A DNA stretch of 8,569 bases from the NCBI GenBank assembly GCA_937907495.1, contig CALESS010000502.1:1-8569 (forward strand), read 5' to 3'. Of this stretch, positions 6,594 to 8,569 are shown one piece after another. The notes under the pieces were generated by a model. It did not search any database, had not been told where the DNA came from, and was given only the letters and a program-made list of their open reading frames with translations. Source of the DNA: an uncultured Anaerolineaceae bacterium. Lineage in GTDB: Bacteria > Chloroflexota > Anaerolineae > Anaerolineales > Anaerolineaceae. Made by a program: the position numbers and the translations under genes. Position 1 is the stretch's first letter. Every line of letters begins with the position of its first letter.

Positions 6594-7577
6594 ATGGGTA
6601 TTTTTCTTTCCATCTTTTTAGGTTTCGTTCCGATGTTCCTTTATGCCAGCCTGGTTACCTGGCTGGATCGCTACGAGAAAGAACCCCGGCGCCTGTTGCG
6701 CAACGTTTTTCTCTGGGGAGCGGTCTTTGCCGCCGGAGGCGCATTCATTATCAACACCTTCACCGGTATCACCCTTTATTCATTAACCGGATCGGAGACA
6801 GCGGCTAATTTCACTTCCACGGCCATCATCGCCCCCCTGGTGGAAGAAACTCTCAAAGGCCTGGCAGTTCTCTTTGTCTTTTTCTTTATCCGTAAGGAGT
6901 TTGATTCGGTGCTGGATGGGATTATCTACGCCGCCATCACCGCCCTCGGCTTTGCCGCCACTGAAAATGCCTACTACATTTACACCTATGGCTATCAGTC
7001 CAATGGCATATCCGGTATTTTCGAGATGACCTTCATTCGTGCCATTGTGGTCGGCTGGCAACACCCCTTCTACACCTCATTTATCGGAATTGGCCTGGCA
7101 ATTGCCCGGGGTGCCAAAGGCGGGATACTTAAATTTCTCGCTCCCAGCCTTGGCTGGTGTATCGCTGTGTTCACCCACAGTTTCCACAATGCCCTGGCCA
7201 TCTCCACCAATGGCTTGTTATGTGTTTTTGGCACATTTTTGGATTGGTCGGGCTGGCTGGCAATGCTGCTCTTCATCGCCTACATGATCTACCGTGAACG
7301 CCGCCTGATGGTCGAGCAATTGGCCGGAGAAATTCAACTGGGCACCCTCACCCCGGAGCAATACCAGGTGGCCTGTTCTCCACTCCGCCAGACTCGCACC
7401 CGCTTGCAGACCTGGCGAAGCGGAAATCGAAAAGGAGTGGATCAGTTTTTTGCCTTATGCGGAGAATTGGCGTACAAAAAGCACCAATATCAAGCCCTGG
7501 GTGATGAGCAGGACAACCTAGCAACCATTGATCAGTTGCGGCTCCAGATTTCTGCTCTCTCTCCCTCCATCCATTAA
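6594..7577 (+). CDS. PrsW family intramembrane metalloprotease
   Basis: The 327-residue product is an integral membrane protein with about seven hydrophobic segments in its first 235 residues. It carries the PrsW signature motifs: DRYEKEP at 25-31, EETLKG at 84-89, FAATEN at 120-125, H157 in QHPFYTSFIGIG, and HSFHNA at 195-200. The two glutamates E84/E85 and the histidines are the expected zinc and catalytic residues. In Bacillus subtilis PrsW makes the first cut in the anti-sigma factor RsiW. No sigma or anti-sigma gene is near here, so the substrate cannot be inferred. Residues about 236-327 form a polar, probably cytoplasmic tail not present in the shorter Bacillus protein. The ATG at 6594 follows GGGGGA (6585-6590) with a short 3-base spacing. 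The stop codon lies within the -35 element of the downstream tRNA promoter. Confidence 0.9.
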   Translation: MGIFLSIFLGFVPMFLYASLVTWLDRYEKEPRRLLRNVFLWGAVFAAGGAFIINTFTGITLYSLTGSETAANFTSTAIIAPLVEETLKGLAVLFVFFFIRKEFDSVLDGIIYAAITALGFAATENAYYIYTYGYQSNGISGIFEMTFIRAIVVGWQHPFYTSFIGIGLAIARGAKGGILKFLAPSLGWCIAVFTHSFHNALAISTNGLLCVFGTFLDWSGWLAMLLFIAYMIYRERRLMVEQLAGEIQLGTLTPEQYQVACSPLRQTRTRLQTWRSGNRKGVDQFFALCGELAYKKHQYQALGDEQDNLATIDQLRLQISALSPSIH

Positions 7578-7602
7578 CAAGCAGTGCTTATCATGGTAAA
7601 AT
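7574..7602 (+). promoter_or_regulatory. Strong promoter of tRNA-Arg
   Basis: TTAACA (7574-7579, 5 of 6 to TTGACA), a 17-base spacer and TAAAAT (7597-7602, 5 of 6) preceded by TGG form a near-consensus sigma-70 promoter with an extended -10. The predicted start at about 7609 lies some 8 bases before the mature tRNA. The -35 element contains the TAA stop of the PrsW-like gene. The spacer contains the small palindrome AAGCA-G-TGCTT (7579-7589), which may be chance. Confidence 0.7.
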
Positions 7603-7616
7603 GATCCCCGTCAAAC

Positions 7617-7688
7617 GTCCCTGTAGCTCAGTGGATAGAGCGCTGGCCTCCGAAGCCAGAAGCGGCAGTTCGAGTCTGCCCAGGGACG
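7617..7688 (+). tRNA. tRNA-Arg, anticodon CCG
   Basis: A full cloverleaf folds by eye. The acceptor stem GTCCCTG/CAGGGAC (7617-7623 and 7681-7687) pairs perfectly, the D stem is GCTC/GAGC with loop AGTGGATA, and the anticodon stem is CTGGC/GCCAG. The anticodon loop is CTCCGAA (anticodon CCG at 7650-7652), the variable region is four bases, and the T arm is GGCAG-TTCGAGT-CTGCC. The discriminator is G (7688) and CCA is not encoded. Anticodon CCG reads the arginine codon CGG, and an A in the D loop after GG fits arginine identity. It is transcribed from its own promoter at 7574-7602. Confidence 0.97.
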
Positions 7689-7690
7689 CT

Positions 7691-8569
7691 CTTTTATTTA
7701 ACACTTTCACCCGCCTTCTTCTCCTCTCACTCGTTTTCTCAAGCTGCATCCCCCTGCCCAACACACCTCCTTCCCCCTGGATTGGCTGGCAGATGGCGGA
7801 TGTGCGCTGGCTTTCCACCGCCCATTCCCCTGCAGGCATTATCGCCGCCTACTTCCGCTCCAGCCAGTCAACCTGCCAGTTCCGTTTCGATCTGCTCGAT
7901 TACCCCCTGCACCAGGATTCAGATTTTCGGCTCTCAATCTACACCAACTCACCTGTTCTTTCGCAACCCGCACAACCAGATTTCATCCTCTACCTGCCAG
8001 CCGCTGCTTCTCCGACTATTCAAGTGGGTCTCCACCCACCGCAAGAGCAGGGTGTTCTCGTATTTCGTAACCCGGCCCTGGATGCACTGGTCCTTGAAGT
8101 TGCCCTGTCTGAAATTTGTTCCACCCCGGCCTTTCATTTCCAGGTCGAGGTCATCCCCGCCCCGGGGGATAATCTGCTCCCAACTCCTCTGATCTCCAGC
8201 CAGGCGGCCCCACCCTCTCCAGCCTATCTTCTTCTGACCTTCTGGGATAGTTTCCCCGCTGCCACCCCGGCGCAATTATTGCGCCGCTGGGAAGGTGTCC
8301 ATACCGGGCCATTCGGCCAGCGGCATGGGCTTAAAATCTTACTGGAGGCCGCCGAGAAGAGCCACATTCCCATCTTTCTGCTGGACTTGAAGCAACCTGC
8401 CTCCCTGGCTGGCCTGGAGCTCCTGGGGCAGCGAAAATGGATAAGCCGTTTACAACAAGAACAAATCCTGTTCCTGCCAGATTCGGCCTGGGGATCGCCT
8501 GTGGCGCAAGATTTTTCCCTCGAATATGCCCAGGAGGTTAGCGGGCAATACGGGCTTTCAGCTTCCACC
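7691..8569 (+). CDS. Uncharacterised secreted or lipoprotein-like protein, 5' end unresolved and 3' end cut by the window
   Basis: A frame stays open from the tRNA to the right edge (about 290 codons). It starts with a signal-peptide-like stretch: a polar segment with an Arg, then LLLLSLVFSSC, where the Cys (7745-7747) is a plausible lipidation site, although F at -3 departs from the lipobox consensus. Proline-rich sequence and a probable extracytoplasmic domain follow. The later part contains RRWEGVHTGPFGQRHGLK and IPIFLLDLKQP, then a tract ending near EYAQEVSGQYGLS. I recognise no enzyme family with confidence. No ATG, GTG or TTG lies in frame between the tRNA and residue QMADV. The first ATG, at 7793, would remove the signal peptide. 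In-frame codons upstream lie inside the tRNA (GTG 7631) or the tRNA promoter (ATG 7601). The coordinate given is simply the first whole codon after the tRNA. Codon use and hydrophobic pattern favour this frame over the others. Confidence 0.7.

Noticed and set aside
7617..7700. tRNA-Arg as an integration (att) site
   Set aside because: No integrase gene and no repeat of the tRNA 3' end was found in the window.
7782..8192. 136-codon plus-strand frame starting at TTG 7782
   Set aside because: It is in a different frame from the signal-peptide protein, is Ser/Pro-rich and stops early; the longer overlapping frame is more convincing.
8224..8568. 114-codon minus-strand frame at the right end
   Set aside because: It is rich in Cys, Arg and Ser in a way typical of antisense frames; the plus-strand frame over the same bases reads as a plausible protein domain.

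Overview
The window reads as an ordinary chromosomal stretch of a free-living bacterium, most likely an anaerobic member of the Chloroflexota (Anaerolineae-like). That placement is an inference from protein style: the FolC, Lon, DUF503 and radical SAM/DUF2344 sequences, the moderate G+C content, and the Shine-Dalgarno sites of GGAGG type. It was not checked by a search. There are no insertion sequences, phage genes, CRISPR arrays or other signs of a recent island.

Layout. Two genes lie on the minus strand at the left: folC (2677 to 1280), and 25 bases downstream of it lon, whose first 418 codons run off the left edge at base 1. Everything else is on the plus strand. A 97-base divergent intergenic region (2678-2774) holds back-to-back promoters for folC and for a two-gene operon encoding a small DUF503 (YlxP-like) protein and a short-chain dehydrogenase/reductase (SDR). 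The SDR has lost three of the four residues of the usual catalytic tetrad. After a 109-base gap comes a tightly coupled pair: a 640-residue radical SAM protein with a cobalamin-binding-like N-terminus, and its partner, a DUF2344 'radical SAM-linked' protein. Stop and start codons of the pair overlap by one base. A PrsW-type membrane metalloprotease follows with its own extended -10 promoter, then a tRNA-Arg (CCG) driven by a near-consensus promoter. Last is the 5' part of a secreted or lipoprotein-like protein of unknown function that runs off the right edge and has no obvious start codon.

How the genes fit together. FolC makes folate (poly)glutamates and Lon is the general AAA+ quality-control protease; their co-transcription looks like housekeeping gene packing, not a pathway. 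The radical SAM/DUF2344 pair is the one clear functional unit. The two parts are fused in some bacteria, so they probably act as one enzyme, but the substrate is unknown. PrsW has no adjacent anti-sigma factor, so its target is not local.

No convincing new multi-gene system is visible. The points most worth a second look are the degenerate SDR active site, the second CX3CX2C cysteine cluster in the radical SAM protein, the symmetric repeat/palindrome arrangement in the folC/DUF503 divergent promoter region, the nearly leaderless DUF503 mRNA, and the reading frame of the last protein running open through the tRNA with no usable start codon.
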